Source: Chthoniobacterales bacterium
Lineage (GTDB): Bacteria; Verrucomicrobiota; Verrucomicrobiia; Chthoniobacterales; UBA10450
Assembly (NCBI GenBank): GCA_035274845.1
Contig: DATENU010000006.1
Coordinates: 1-64,000, forward strand
DNA length: 64,000 nt
Reading direction: 5' to 3'
Both the position numbers and the translations under genes were made by a program. Below, piece by piece: positions 8,221 through 17,185 of this stretch. The notes below the pieces were generated by a model, which was not told the DNA's origin, did no database searches, and saw nothing but the letters and a program-made list of their open reading frames with translations. Every line of letters starts with the position of its first letter. Position 1 is the stretch's first letter.

Positions 8221-8931
8221 TCATGGGTACGACGCTCCTGCCGCGACGAGTTCCGATTCGTGGGCCGGCTTGGCGATGGCCACGACGCGATCCACGAAGA
8301 TGCCGGGCGTGACGATCGACTCGGGGTCCAGCTTGCCCGGCTCGACGACCTCGGCGACCTGGACGATCGTAACCTTGCCCGCCATCGCCATGGGCGGGCC
8401 GAAGTTTCGCGCTGTCTTGCTATAGAGGATGTTGCCGTGGGTGTCGGCGACCCGCCCCTTGATGAGAGAAAAGTCCGCGCGAATGCCGTGCTCAAGCACG
8501 TACTTTCTGCCGCCGAATTCCCGGCATTCCTTGCCTTCCGCCAGCGGCGTTCCCACCGCGGACGGCGTGTAGAACGCCGGGATTCCAGCTCCGCCGGCGC
8601 GGATGCGCTCCGCGAGCGTTCCCTGAGGAACCAATTCCAATTTCGTGCGCCCGCTTCGGTAGAGCTCCGGGAAGACGGTCGAGTTGGCGGTGCGCGGAAA
8701 CGAACAAACGACCTTGGAAACCCGGCCCGCCTTGAGCAGCGCCGCGAGGCCGACCTGGCCGCTGCCGCAGTTGTTGCTGATCATCGTCAGATTCGTGGCG
8801 CCCTGGTCGATCAGCGCGTGGATGAGCTCGATCGGACTGCCCGCTTCGCCGAAACCACCGAACATGATCGTGGCGCCGTCGAAAATGTCCGAGACAGCCT
8901 CGGCCGCGCTCGCCACCCGCTTGTCGATCAT
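8221..8931 (-). CDS. scoA: 3-oxoacid CoA-transferase subunit A
   Basis: Alpha subunit of the family I CoA-transferase: FGGFGEAGSPIELIHAL near residue 25, the GAGIPAFYTPSAVGT loop, and the [10 protein letters not shown] end. The start is the ATG at 8931, overlapping the kamA-like stop as ATGA; the frame is open much further upstream but that part does not resemble the family. Length is 236 residues, as expected. The overlap shows translational coupling to the radical SAM gene. Its partner scoB lies beyond the toxin-antitoxin insertion. B. subtilis YodS is the positional equivalent. Confidence 0.92.
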   Translation of the reverse strand: MIDKRVASAAEAVSDIFDGATIMFGGFGEAGSPIELIHALIDQGATNLTMISNNCGSGQVGLAALLKAGRVSKVVCSFPRTANSTVFPELYRSGRTKLELVPQGTLAERIRAGGAGIPAFYTPSAVGTPLAEGKECREFGGRKYVLEHGIRADFSLIKGRVADTHGNILYSKTARNFGPPMAMAGKVTIVQVAEVVEPGKLDPESIVTPGIFVDRVVAIAKPAHESELVAAGASYP

Positions 8932-10421
8932 TCGGCGGTTGCAAGAGCGGCGTGAAGAGCGCCGAGACTCGGCGCCTGTCCGGCAGCCGTGGCGCGACCC
9001 GGCGCCTGTCGAGCAGCCTTCACCCGCGCGTAGTGATACAAGCCGGCCTCGTCGAACAGAACGCGGTCCTCGTAGTCGTCGAACCAGAGCGCCTCGGGGT
9101 TGCGGCCAACAATGCAGACCTTGCCGCGATCGGGCGCGCTGCCGGCGTTCCGGAGAATCTTGAAGATCAAGACGCCATTCTCGCTGCCCGCGAGTCCCGG
9201 TATCCCCTCGTTTGTGACCGCCGCCACTTCGGTCTTGCCTTTGTAATGGGTGATGGAAAGGCGCGCGTGGGCCTCGACGCCCGACAGCCCCTTTTGCGAT
9301 TCGTTGAGAATATTCCACGCGGTCTCGATCGGAACGTTGAACGCCTTGTAGGCGATGATATCGCGCCCGCAGAAGAAGTAGTGGTTCTCGCCGCCGGCGC
9401 GCTTGAACTCGCGCTGCAGAATGCGGAGGGCGTCCGGGTCATCGTTGATGCCCTTCATGATCGGCGCCTGGTTCTGCACAGTGAGCCAACCACGCGAGGC
9501 CAGGCCCCGCATCCCCACGCCTGTCGCGGGTACCCATTGCTTGAAGCCCTGCGCGTCCTCGATGTAGTTTCCTTCCGGATCCTTGGCGAGGAACTCGTCT
9601 GGGTGCTCGAAGTGCAGCATCATGTGCAGGCCGACCTCCGGGTAGGTCTCGTGGAACCGATCGAGCATAGACAGGAAGGTGCGGTCGAAGCGCTGGGGAT
9701 AGAACGCCATATCCTTGGTGCCGATGCGGATCGACTCGACGCCGGCTTCGGCCAGCGCGCCAAGCCAGGCCGCGATCTTTGCATTGTTCAGCACCATCGC
9801 GTCGCCGCCCGACATCAGGATCTCGCGCAACTTCTCGCGTCCGCTTTCGGGATGCACGCCGCCGTTCTTCGCCACCGCAGCGTTGTGCTGCTTGATGTAG
9901 GGGATGATCTCGGGGATCGTCGCGAGACCTTTCTTTGCGATGGTGCCGTCCTGTCGCTTGATCTGCTTACGGGCGATCAATTCTTCGCGGTAACAGAAGC
10001 GGCAATGTGCCGAGCAGGTCGAAATGACGTACATAAGTCCCATCTCGTACTTGTGCAGCAGGCCCTCGACGGGGCTGTAGTCCATCTGGTTGCCGGGATC
10101 CTCCGAGCCCGCAAGATCCAACGTCTCGGCGGGGTCGGCCTTGACGATGCGCTGAATCGCGGCGCTGTTCCTGGCCAGCTCGTAATAATGGCGCGTGATC
10201 TTCACCGGCATCCGGGCTTCAACGTCACGATCGGTGCCCTTGAGCGCTTGCAGGCGTGTCACCTCATCCTTGGAGTAGAAGTTGAGCATGTCTTCCGGCG
10301 CTTTCTCGTGGAAGAAGGGGGCAAGGCCACTGATGATTTCCCGCTCATAGCGGCCTTCTTCGACGCCCTCGAGGAACTTCTGCTCGCGTGCGGTGGGGAC
10401 GTAGGGTTGTGGCTGTGTCAT
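8928..10421 (-). CDS. kamA: KamA-family radical SAM aminomutase-like enzyme
   Basis: A radical SAM enzyme with the cluster-binding C136-x3-C140-x2-C143 (CSAHCRFC) and the family phrase EILMSGGDAMVL. Lysine 2,3-aminomutase converts L-lysine to beta-lysine using SAM, a 4Fe-4S cluster and PLP. Two things differ from canonical KamA. It is longer (497 against about 420-470 residues), with an insertion after the cluster motif. I also cannot find the glycine-rich PLP-lysine loop (PGGGGK type) in the C-terminal half; HYKGKTEV occupies that general region. The substrate may therefore differ. It is the first gene of the kam-scoA-scoB-aminotransferase operon. The Ala/Gly-rich C-terminus looks disordered. 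Confidence 0.85.
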   Translation of the reverse strand: MTQPQPYVPTAREQKFLEGVEEGRYEREIISGLAPFFHEKAPEDMLNFYSKDEVTRLQALKGTDRDVEARMPVKITRHYYELARNSAAIQRIVKADPAETLDLAGSEDPGNQMDYSPVEGLLHKYEMGLMYVISTCSAHCRFCYREELIARKQIKRQDGTIAKKGLATIPEIIPYIKQHNAAVAKNGGVHPESGREKLREILMSGGDAMVLNNAKIAAWLGALAEAGVESIRIGTKDMAFYPQRFDRTFLSMLDRFHETYPEVGLHMMLHFEHPDEFLAKDPEGNYIEDAQGFKQWVPATGVGMRGLASRGWLTVQNQAPIMKGINDDPDALRILQREFKRAGGENHYFFCGRDIIAYKAFNVPIETAWNILNESQKGLSGVEAHARLSITHYKGKTEVAAVTNEGIPGLAGSENGVLIFKILRNAGSAPDRGKVCIVGRNPEALWFDDYEDRVLFDEAGLYHYARVKAARQAPGRATAAGQAPSLGALHAALATAE

Positions 10422-10618
10422 CGTTCGGGCTCCATTGCGGGAAAGAGTTAATGTCTTTCGATCAGGTCCCCATTTTTACGCCAAAATCCCCATCCTACAA
10501 AGTGCATTTTGTGGCGAAGGTCGATCGTGCGTCATTTGGAGAATTTGCAGCGCCAAGGCGGCTTGGCTTCAAAGGATTCAATCTCGAAAGGAGAATCTCA
10601 CGCGCGGGAAGCGCAGCT

Positions 10619-10900
10619 TTATTTCTTTTTGAGCCGGTATTTCGGAGGTTTTTCCGTGTTTCTTTGGATTATCTTGCGAGCTTCCAAATCGAGCTTAACC
10701 GTCTCGCCATACCAGCTGATATTTCCCGTGAACTTCCCCTTCAATCCCTTGTTGAGCTGGGTAAACAGATCGGTGTGAGTCAGCTCTTTTTTAGCGAGGG
10801 CTGCCAGGATCGCGGCCTTCACCGCGTCATACTTCTGCTTGTCGATGTTTTTCCCGCTTTTCCCCAGCGGATGTTTGGTCAGTATTTTTTCTTCTTTCAT
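10619..10900 (-). CDS. Small conserved protein, DUF6958-like
   Basis: A 93-residue soluble, Lys-rich protein that reads like a winged helix: DKQKYDAVKAAILAAL, LTHTDLFTQLNKGL, ISWYGETVKLDLEARKII, ending KYRLKKK. I associate this pattern with the DUF6958 family, whose function is unknown; the name is from memory. Its ATG overlaps the stop of the upstream citrate-lyase-like remnant as ATGA, which suggests they are read together. Confidence 0.7.
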   Translation of the reverse strand: MKEEKILTKHPLGKSGKNIDKQKYDAVKAAILAALAKKELTHTDLFTQLNKGLKGKFTGNISWYGETVKLDLEARKIIQRNTEKPPKYRLKKK

Positions 10901-11193
10901 CGTTGAGCTCCTTTTTTCTTGGGACTCGCCACGGCGGAGCCCGTCCCGGGCAAAGGCGGGTTTGGATCTTGGGATTTGGGATTTCCGTCCGAGATTCCTC
11001 TCGGCGGCGGTCCGTCGTAACCGTGCTTAAAGGGATCGATCCGGCGCATCGGTTTTTCCCGAGTTTGCTCTTGGAGTACGTGAGCCACCAGTCCCGGCGT
11101 TCGGGCGATCATAAAAATGCCGTTGAACGCGGCGGCATTCATTCCCAAGTCGGCGAGGATCGCCTTGCCTTGATATTCGTGCAGTCGCGCCAT
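10897..11193 (-). pseudogene. Internally deleted citrate-lyase/citrate-synthase-like remnant
   Basis: The 98-residue frame joins two unrelated ends. Residues 1-13 (MARLHEYQGKAIL) read like the start of a succinyl-CoA ligase beta or ATP-citrate lyase subunit. Residues 14-62 (GMNAAAFNGIFMIARTPG, then HVLQEQTREKPMRRIDP) read like the end of a citrate-synthase domain. The rest is low-complexity. The simplest explanation is a large internal deletion in a gene with an N-terminal ATP-grasp and a C-terminal citrate-synthase domain, leaving an in-frame fusion. No catalytic residues remain. It could still be translated and couple to the next gene (ATGA overlap at 10897-10900). Confidence 0.6.
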
Positions 11194-11469
11194 GGTCGAA
11201 TGCTATTTCTATGATTCTGGCCAATCCCGCAACCGCGGAACTGTTTTCGGATCAGGACCGTGATAACACCTTCAAGTCAATCGGTCGTGCGCACAAGCAG
11301 CGCGAAGAATCAGCAGCGAAGGGTTTAACCTCCTGACCAACTTCTCGAGATAGATGGAGCGGTAAAGGCGAAGGCAGAAGATTCCGTTCAAGCTGGGAGC
11401 AGCCAGCGTGAAAACCTCGTCTGCTCAATAGGTTGTGACGCGCAGAGCCGTCCCATGACCGATCCGCTG
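11194..11469. other. Noncoding stretch upstream of the remnant
   Basis: About 275 bp between the small gene ending at 11470 and the remnant at 11193. I see no convincing gene, hairpin or repeat. If the remnant derives from a full citrate-lyase-like gene, its old promoter would be here. Confidence 0.4.
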
Positions 11470-11751
11470 TCAGGCAAGCGGCCGGAGTCCGTTGAAGGCA
11501 GTCACTACGCGAAGGCCACGGCCATCCACGACCTCGCATGTGGATCCGCCGTCATGCGCCTGCAATTTCACCCTGGTGCCCGCTGGAAACTTTCCTTCCG
11601 GAGGGGCTGCTTGCTGCGGGCCGATGTAATAGTACGGTTGTTCCGCGATGACCTCATGGGTGAAATGAGCCGGCGCCAGCTGGAGGTTCCGCTCGGGCAC
11701 CATGGCCGAGTCTGGTAATACCGTCGCTTTTGGCCGACGCACGCGATCCAT
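11470..11751 (-). CDS. Small hypothetical protein with SH3-like tail
   Basis: Unrecognised 93-residue protein. The C-terminal half (FPAGTRVKLQAHDGGSTCEV, then VVTAFNGLRPL) has the alternating pattern of a small SH3-like beta barrel. There is no signal peptide. It begins 12 bp after the stop of the metallopeptidase gene on the same strand, so it is probably the last gene of the PLD-peptidase-small protein group. A role as a binding partner is conceivable but not shown. Confidence 0.5.
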   Translation of the reverse strand: MDRVRRPKATVLPDSAMVPERNLQLAPAHFTHEVIAEQPYYYIGPQQAAPPEGKFPAGTRVKLQAHDGGSTCEVVDGRGLRVVTAFNGLRPLA

Positions 11752-11762
11752 TCCGCATTATC

Positions 11763-12641
11763 TCACCCATTCGCGCCAACCGCCAAGCTTTCGTCCGGCA
11801 AAACTTTGGGGGCCAAAATAGGAAGTGCGTGCGCGTGTTCTTCGCCAATATGGGCCATCATCAGCCCAGCCTCGGCCAGTGCCTGTAGATTCGGCAACGA
11901 GTAGGGCTCGGCTGCGTTCATATTCACCACGTAGCCGAGATCTTTAAGGCTGGCGACCGTCACTTTGCTGAGCGGGTTGTTCGGTGCGGCGATGAATCCC
12001 GACATCAATTCGTTCTTGAACAGCGATTCCCGCCAGTGACTGTCCCGGGTGCCCGGCCCGCCCGTGTTTTCAACCGGAACCGCAGTGGGACCAGTCCCCT
12101 TCAGGATTCCATATTCTTTTTTCGCATTAGTCCCATTGAATCTAGGGTTGTTCGTGCCCGCCCCCGCCAGCAATTTCTTGTGGGACCAGATTGTGCCGAT
12201 TCCGAGGACATGCCCCATTTCGTGCGTGATCACATCCAGCAGGGTCTTGTTGGCTTGCATCTGAGCCAGATCGGCAGTGTCAAAGGACATGATGCCTTTC
12301 GCGGGAAGAAAGGCGTTCACTCCGGCGGATGCCGGGCGCAAGTTTGTCGGGCCGGCCTGACCGAGGATCCCGCCCGCGCCATCAATCGCCACTCCTTGTG
12401 CCTCGATCAGGAGGTCATCGATCACCTCGCCGCCAACCAGGACACTTGGCACGTCACCGACGATCACCTTGGTCCATCGATTCGCTGCCTCCTTAAAGGC
12501 GTCTTTCTGGGTCGGGGTGAGGCCGCCAAGAAACCGCACCACAATCTTGTAGGCCGACTGAACTGCTTTTGCGGGAGCCCCGGCCTTGAGGCTCGCATGG
12601 GCTATATATGATTCGACTTTTTCAGATGTCTTTTTTTTCAT
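11763..12641 (-). CDS. Leishmanolysin-like zinc metallopeptidase
   Basis: A metzincin-type peptidase: zinc-binding HEMGHVLGIG at residues 140-149, a likely third ligand at H202 (DSHWRESLF) and a Met-turn at M213 (ELMSGF). The following SKVTVASLKDLGYVVN matches the end of leishmanolysin-related domains. Length is 292 residues, with no signal peptide or propeptide, so export, if any, would need another route. It lies 53 bp downstream of a phospholipase D-like gene and just upstream of a small SH3-like protein gene. The Lys/Asn-rich N-terminus differs from normal secreted members. Confidence 0.85.
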   Translation of the reverse strand: MKKKTSEKVESYIAHASLKAGAPAKAVQSAYKIVVRFLGGLTPTQKDAFKEAANRWTKVIVGDVPSVLVGGEVIDDLLIEAQGVAIDGAGGILGQAGPTNLRPASAGVNAFLPAKGIMSFDTADLAQMQANKTLLDVITHEMGHVLGIGTIWSHKKLLAGAGTNNPRFNGTNAKKEYGILKGTGPTAVPVENTGGPGTRDSHWRESLFKNELMSGFIAAPNNPLSKVTVASLKDLGYVVNMNAAEPYSLPNLQALAEAGLMMAHIGEEHAHALPILAPKVLPDESLAVGANG

Positions 12642-12694
12642 GATTGTTTCCTAGGGTTCGTGAACATGGATGGCAGATTGTTGGTAAATTGGAT

Positions 12695-14353
12695 TCAGAC
12701 ATTGCCGCCGGCGGCAACTTCCCGGGCGGTGAAGCGGACGGCACCGGGAGGAATGCGTGCGCCGGCGACCGCAGCGATGGCAGGGCCAGCCGGCGCTTCG
12801 GCGGTACTGCGATGTGTCCAGTCGTGTAGAAAGAGTTTCGTGTAGTACTCTGTCACGCCAGCATCGCGAATGATCAGGCTGGCGTCGCGATTCTCAGTGG
12901 TGCCCTGGCCGGTCCAGTTGTGGCTGCCGACGACGGTGATCTTGTCGTCGATGAGGATGCCCTTGTTGTGGTTGCCTTTCTGGAGTTTCACGCGGGCCAT
13001 CTTGAATCCAAACTTGGCCAGGTCGGAGAGTATTTTGAATGGATCAAAATCTCCACGGATGATGATGCGCACGTCGATGTTCGAATCCTTGCTCTTCTCG
13101 CGCAATGCCATCACCATCTCGGCGTAACGGGGCGACTGCGCTATCGCCGCGCTCAGGCTTTGGTTTTGGAAATAAAGTTTGCTCTTCGCTCCTTTGATCA
13201 GCGGAAGGACGTTCTCCATGTAATTATCCGGGGTGAGCAGCGGCGTGACATTCAGTTTTTTCTCGAAGACTTGCTCGGGGAAAAACTCCACGCCGCCCGC
13301 GTCCGCCAGCGATACCACGACCGCAAACTCCTGAAGCAAAGCAACGATTCCAACAGCGGGCCCCGTTGGTTTCTGGAACGGCTTGGCCTGCTTGATGTCG
13401 TGCAGGATGAAACGCTCGAACTGGGAGGCTAGCGCGGCATTCTCCACCACAACGTGCCAGTCGCGGTTCTGTTTGCGATGAAAAGCGTCCTTCTTCGCCT
13501 GGGTCGGAAAAGGATTTGTAATCGGGTCGATGAGCGGCTGGTTTGAGTCTTTCCAGTTTCCGCTGGAAAGCCAGAACACCTTGCCGTCTCGGACCGCGAC
13601 CTTGATATGGTAGGCGGTCGGGAAAAAAGCCTTGATGACCTGGGGAGTGTCGGCCACGGCGGCCCACATAAAGTCCATTCGCGTCTTGAGCGATTGCTTC
13701 AGCGCGGCGCGGGCGGTTTCGTTTTCCGCATTTCCGCCGTCCATGATGAAGCGCAGTTTCCGCGAGCTGGCGAGCGACACGATCAATTTTTTCAAGATGT
13801 GCTTGGCGGTGAATTCATACATCGTCGCCGTCATCGTTTTCTCCGTCTGGCCGAAGAACTGCGAGAGCAGCCGGAAGCCGGCATCCGGGCTGGCGTGGCA
13901 GACCATTTTCATTTTCTCGTTCACGGCTGCCAGCGGAGGCTTGGACGGGACATATGGAACGCGCGGAACCCCAGCGGCCACGGCGGCCAGGGCGGCGGAA
14001 ACCGCGGGTGTAGGGCTCACCAGTCCGGCAAGGTTCGGCGCGGATTTTTCGGTCAACGCCCCGCCGTGAACTAGGGCGAAACGGACGAGCTGCGCGGCGC
14101 TCGCCGGCACGACATCGACTGGAACTCCAGCGAGCGTCTTCGGCAACAACTGGGCCTTGCTCAACTTCGATGCCGGCTCTTTCGTAAGTACGCTGACAAT
14201 GACAGCGGGCTTGTCTGTCAGTCGGCCTTTCCGGAATTTGAAGCCAGCCCACACCTCCACCACTCCGGGAAGACCGGCGAGGATTGGACCGTGTTCAGCT
14301 ACGACCGATTCGACGCGAGCGAATGCGCCGGCAGGTTTAGATCTGGTTTTCAT
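12695..14353 (-). CDS. Phospholipase D-like protein with two HKD motifs
   Basis: A 552-residue PLD-superfamily protein. The two half-sites are H249-x-K251-x4-D256 (YHIKVAVRD) and H462-x-K464-x4-D469 (NHNKGILID), each followed by the family's S-G/H-N-W turn (SSGNW, GSHNW). Such enzymes cleave phosphodiesters in lipids or nucleic acids through a phospho-histidine. Residues 1-110 form a separate domain (VVEVWAGFKFRKGRLTDKPA, then LAGVPVDVV), resembling an N-terminal module seen in some bacterial protease-like proteins. No signal peptide is visible. The next genes on the strand are a metallopeptidase and a small protein, suggesting a three-gene effector-like unit. Confidence 0.88.
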   Translation of the reverse strand: MKTRSKPAGAFARVESVVAEHGPILAGLPGVVEVWAGFKFRKGRLTDKPAVIVSVLTKEPASKLSKAQLLPKTLAGVPVDVVPASAAQLVRFALVHGGALTEKSAPNLAGLVSPTPAVSAALAAVAAGVPRVPYVPSKPPLAAVNEKMKMVCHASPDAGFRLLSQFFGQTEKTMTATMYEFTAKHILKKLIVSLASSRKLRFIMDGGNAENETARAALKQSLKTRMDFMWAAVADTPQVIKAFFPTAYHIKVAVRDGKVFWLSSGNWKDSNQPLIDPITNPFPTQAKKDAFHRKQNRDWHVVVENAALASQFERFILHDIKQAKPFQKPTGPAVGIVALLQEFAVVVSLADAGGVEFFPEQVFEKKLNVTPLLTPDNYMENVLPLIKGAKSKLYFQNQSLSAAIAQSPRYAEMVMALREKSKDSNIDVRIIIRGDFDPFKILSDLAKFGFKMARVKLQKGNHNKGILIDDKITVVGSHNWTGQGTTENRDASLIIRDAGVTEYYTKLFLHDWTHRSTAEAPAGPAIAAVAGARIPPGAVRFTAREVAAGGNV

Positions 14354-14585
14354 GCGGATGCTGATGAAGGAGCGCGTGCGCTCATACAGTGATACGGGAA
14401 AGACGGCCCCGAGTTTCTCAAGACTCTGGATTAATCTGTTGGTGCACGAGCCGTGGGGTCCCCAAAATTATCCGGCGACGGTTTGGCAAGACCTGCTGGA
14501 CTAACGGAGTCTCGTTACCAAGAAGATTTACCGTCGCCGCAGCGACGGGATGACAGCGTCAATCCGCAGGCTACATTAGAACGCT

Positions 14586-15821
14586 ATGAACGACGTCTAC
14601 ATTCTCGGCGGCGGCCGGACCGATTTTAAGCGCAACCTGAAGAAGGAAGGCAAAACGATCCGCGATTTGATCACGGAATCGGGCCGGAAAGCGATCGACG
14701 ACGCGAAGATCGACCCGGCTGAAATTCAGGCGGCGGCGGTGGGGAATTTCAACGCGGGTCAGTTCACGAAACAGCTGCACCTCGGCGCCTTTGTTCCGGA
14801 GATCGATCCGGCGTTGCACGGAATCCCGACCATGCATACGGAAGCGGCCTGCGCGAGTGGCGCGCTTTCCGTCGTTCTTGGGGCGCAATGGATTGCGGGG
14901 GGATTTCATGATGCCGTCCTGGTGGTCGGCGCGGAACAGCAGAAGACAATGTCGTCGCTCGATGGCGGCGATGTGCTGGGCGCGGCGGCGGATTATCACC
15001 TCGAACGACCGGAATACGGCGACTTCATGTTCCCGAAGCTGTTCGGGAAAATCGCCCAGATTTACATGGAGAAATACGGGACCTCCGCCGATGCCTTCAA
15101 CTGGGTAGCTTACAAAAACTACGCGCACGCCCGCTTGAATCCGCTCGCCCAAATGCGCGACGCCGATCTGACCTACGATTATGCCTCGCAGGTTTCGGAA
15201 AAGAACCCGAGCGTCGCGCCCCCGTTGAAGATAACGGATTGCTCGCAAATCACCGACGGCGGCGCCGCGCTGGTGCTGGTCTCGGAGAAATTTTTGCAGA
15301 AGCATGGCCTCGATAAAGCGAAGCTGCCGCGCTTGCTCGGTTATGGCCTCGCGACTGATTATCTCGCGCTCGCGAAGAAAGATGCGCCGACGTTTTCCAC
15401 GGCGCGCAAGGCAGCCTCGAAGGCGTTTAGCATGGCCAACCTGAAACCGCGCGACCTGAACGGCGTGGAAGTGCACGACTGTTTCTCGGTCACGGAAATC
15501 TGCGCTTACGAAATTCTCGGCCTGGCCGAAAACGGCAAAGGCGCCGAACTGGCCATGAGCGGCGCGACCGCGTTACCGCAAGTGCGGAACGAAAAGGTAA
15601 GCGGCAAATTCGACTTCGAAATTCCCGTGAATGCCGGCGGCGGCTTGATCGGGGACGGTCATCCGGTCGGTGCAACCGGTGTCCGCCAGGTCGTGGAAGC
15701 TCAACAGCAACTGACGGAACAAGCCGGCGCCCGCCAAATCCCAGGCGCGAAGAAATTCCTGACCTTCAACATGGGCGGCAGCCTCACGACCAGCGTCGCC
15801 ATGATCTGGGGCCGGGATTGA
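14586..15821 (+). CDS. Thiolase-family acetyl-CoA acyltransferase
   Basis: A 411-residue thiolase-fold protein of the SCP2-like branch. The nucleophilic cysteine is in EAACASGAL (about residue 91), and GDGHPVGATG near residue 356 carries the histidine of the active site. It condenses or cleaves 3-ketoacyl-CoA. HDCFSVTE replaces the more usual C-terminal pattern of biosynthetic thiolases. It stands alone on the plus strand, 10 bp from a convergent membrane-protein gene. With the FabG-like reductase and CoA-transferases in this window it fits short-chain acyl-CoA metabolism; the exact substrate is unknown. Confidence 0.88.
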   Translation: MNDVYILGGGRTDFKRNLKKEGKTIRDLITESGRKAIDDAKIDPAEIQAAAVGNFNAGQFTKQLHLGAFVPEIDPALHGIPTMHTEAACASGALSVVLGAQWIAGGFHDAVLVVGAEQQKTMSSLDGGDVLGAAADYHLERPEYGDFMFPKLFGKIAQIYMEKYGTSADAFNWVAYKNYAHARLNPLAQMRDADLTYDYASQVSEKNPSVAPPLKITDCSQITDGGAALVLVSEKFLQKHGLDKAKLPRLLGYGLATDYLALAKKDAPTFSTARKAASKAFSMANLKPRDLNGVEVHDCFSVTEICAYEILGLAENGKGAELAMSGATALPQVRNEKVSGKFDFEIPVNAGGGLIGDGHPVGATGVRQVVEAQQQLTEQAGARQIPGAKKFLTFNMGGSLTTSVAMIWGRD

Positions 15822-15831
15822 TTTGGCGCGG

Positions 15832-16836
15832 TTATTCCGTGCAGAAGTCGAGCGATACCGATAGGTCGTCGTGGACCCATTCCGCGAATGGCAGGTTTGG
15901 GATCTCCTTATATATGGCGTCGTAGATCTCCCGTGGGATCGAAAGCGATCCGGAAGTCTCAAACTTGGGTCGTGTCGAACGCGCCAGAGACGCCGAGATA
16001 TGTAGGTCGAAGGCCGGTGCGTCTTTGGGAATTAACGGAGTGATGAATTGCTCGATCGAATGGACGAACGCCTGCAGTCCCTCCTCGATATCCGGAGTCA
16101 GATCGGGATGCTGCTCACAGTAGGGCGAGATTGATTTCAGGATCAGGTTCGAATCTGGTGGTAGGGAAGTGAGCTGTTTGGCCAGGTCTTTCTGTCGCTG
16201 CTCCCACGCTAGCCCGGTGGCTCTGGCGATTTGATAACTCTCTTCCCGAGCAGCTTCGATTTTGTCCCGCCCGAACCGCCGGTAAATTTCCGGCTCCGAG
16301 ATCGCATTGTAGCCGGCCAGGTGTCCCAGGATCGTGTTGTCGACGAGGCAACCAGCAATCGCTCGAACATCCACGTGATATCGCTCCCAAAGAGTCGGAT
16401 CCCTGCCCGCGCCGAACCCGGCTGCTTCGATGACGAAAACACCGGCCGCGATATCCTTTTTCGCCTCTGCGCGACCGGTGAGATAGGCGCGGCAATAATA
16501 CGACAGGCTCACCGGGTCCATGCCGACACCCAAGGGTAATCCGAAAACCTCCGGCGCTAAAAAATTGTAAAAGCGGAGACTGGGGACGAGTAAGACGAGC
16601 CCGAGCAGAACAAACAACGTCCACCGGGCTACCGATCTTCCACGATGCAGCAGTAGAACCAGTGGCCAAACGAACCAAAGAGTGACCACAACCACCCACA
16701 GCGTTCGTCGCCACGGGGCTTCGAAGCCTTTGTCTGCTAGCACGAGAAACAGGAGCCCAAAACAGAGCGCCGCGTGAGCGAGCGCAAAGTATCCCAGCCG
16801 GCGGTGAGCGCAGGCGGGCGATGAGGACCTGTCCAT
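15832..16836 (-). CDS. Hypothetical membrane protein
   Basis: Unrecognised 334-residue protein. The N-terminal third has three hydrophobic segments (about 14-34, 45-63, 71-92; for example LWVVVVTLWFVWPLVLLL). The remaining 240 residues are soluble and mostly helical, with no motif I know. It is convergent with the thiolase gene (10 bp apart). A membrane-anchored sensor or structural protein is possible, but there is no positive evidence. Confidence 0.65.
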   Translation of the reverse strand: MDRSSSPACAHRRLGYFALAHAALCFGLLFLVLADKGFEAPWRRTLWVVVVTLWFVWPLVLLLHRGRSVARWTLFVLLGLVLLVPSLRFYNFLAPEVFGLPLGVGMDPVSLSYYCRAYLTGRAEAKKDIAAGVFVIEAAGFGAGRDPTLWERYHVDVRAIAGCLVDNTILGHLAGYNAISEPEIYRRFGRDKIEAAREESYQIARATGLAWEQRQKDLAKQLTSLPPDSNLILKSISPYCEQHPDLTPDIEEGLQAFVHSIEQFITPLIPKDAPAFDLHISASLARSTRPKFETSGSLSIPREIYDAIYKEIPNLPFAEWVHDDLSVSLDFCTE

Positions 16837-16897
16837 TGGGGCTGTACTGAAAATACAGCCCGAAAAACTGAAACGCTAGCGGCTTGTCTCGCCGAAC

Positions 16898-17185
16898 TTA
16901 GGCCGCGTGGGCGTGGTCGCGGGTGAGCGCGTCCAGGTGCGAACGGAGCAGGGCGAGACGCACTCTGACCGCTTTGCAGCGTTGGCGCTCGCGGCCCGCC
17001 TCACTTTGCGGCAGGTGCTGGCGTTCGTAGGGATTGCGCGAGGGTTTGAGGGCGTTCTCGACGAAGTCATTCGCAATCCGGGCGCGCTCGAGATTGAGTG
17101 GGTTCGTCTCCTTTTCGGCCTCGGCTACGGCGAGGTCGCGGATAACGCTGTACGCACGAATTTCGTCGACAATGTAGGTCGACAT
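16898..17185 (-). CDS. Small hypothetical protein
   Basis: A 95-residue frame starting MSTYIVDEIRAYSVIRDLAV, with a charged, helical composition. The upstream part of the open frame is not protein-like, so I take the ATG at 17185. It is divergent from the NYN gene. I recognise no domain. Codon choice is similar to neighbouring genes. Confidence 0.45.
   Translation of the reverse strand: MSTYIVDEIRAYSVIRDLAVAEAEKETNPLNLERARIANDFVENALKPSRNPYERQHLPQSEAGRERQRCKAVRVRLALLRSHLDALTRDHAHAA

Noticed and set aside
8952..10451. Plus-strand open frame of 499 codons
   Set aside because: It lies opposite the radical SAM gene, which has CxxxCxxC and proper overlaps with its neighbours. Long antisense frames are expected at this GC content.
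14571..15476. Minus-strand open frame of 301 codons
   Set aside because: It mirrors the thiolase gene, whose cysteine and GHPVGATG motifs are intact.
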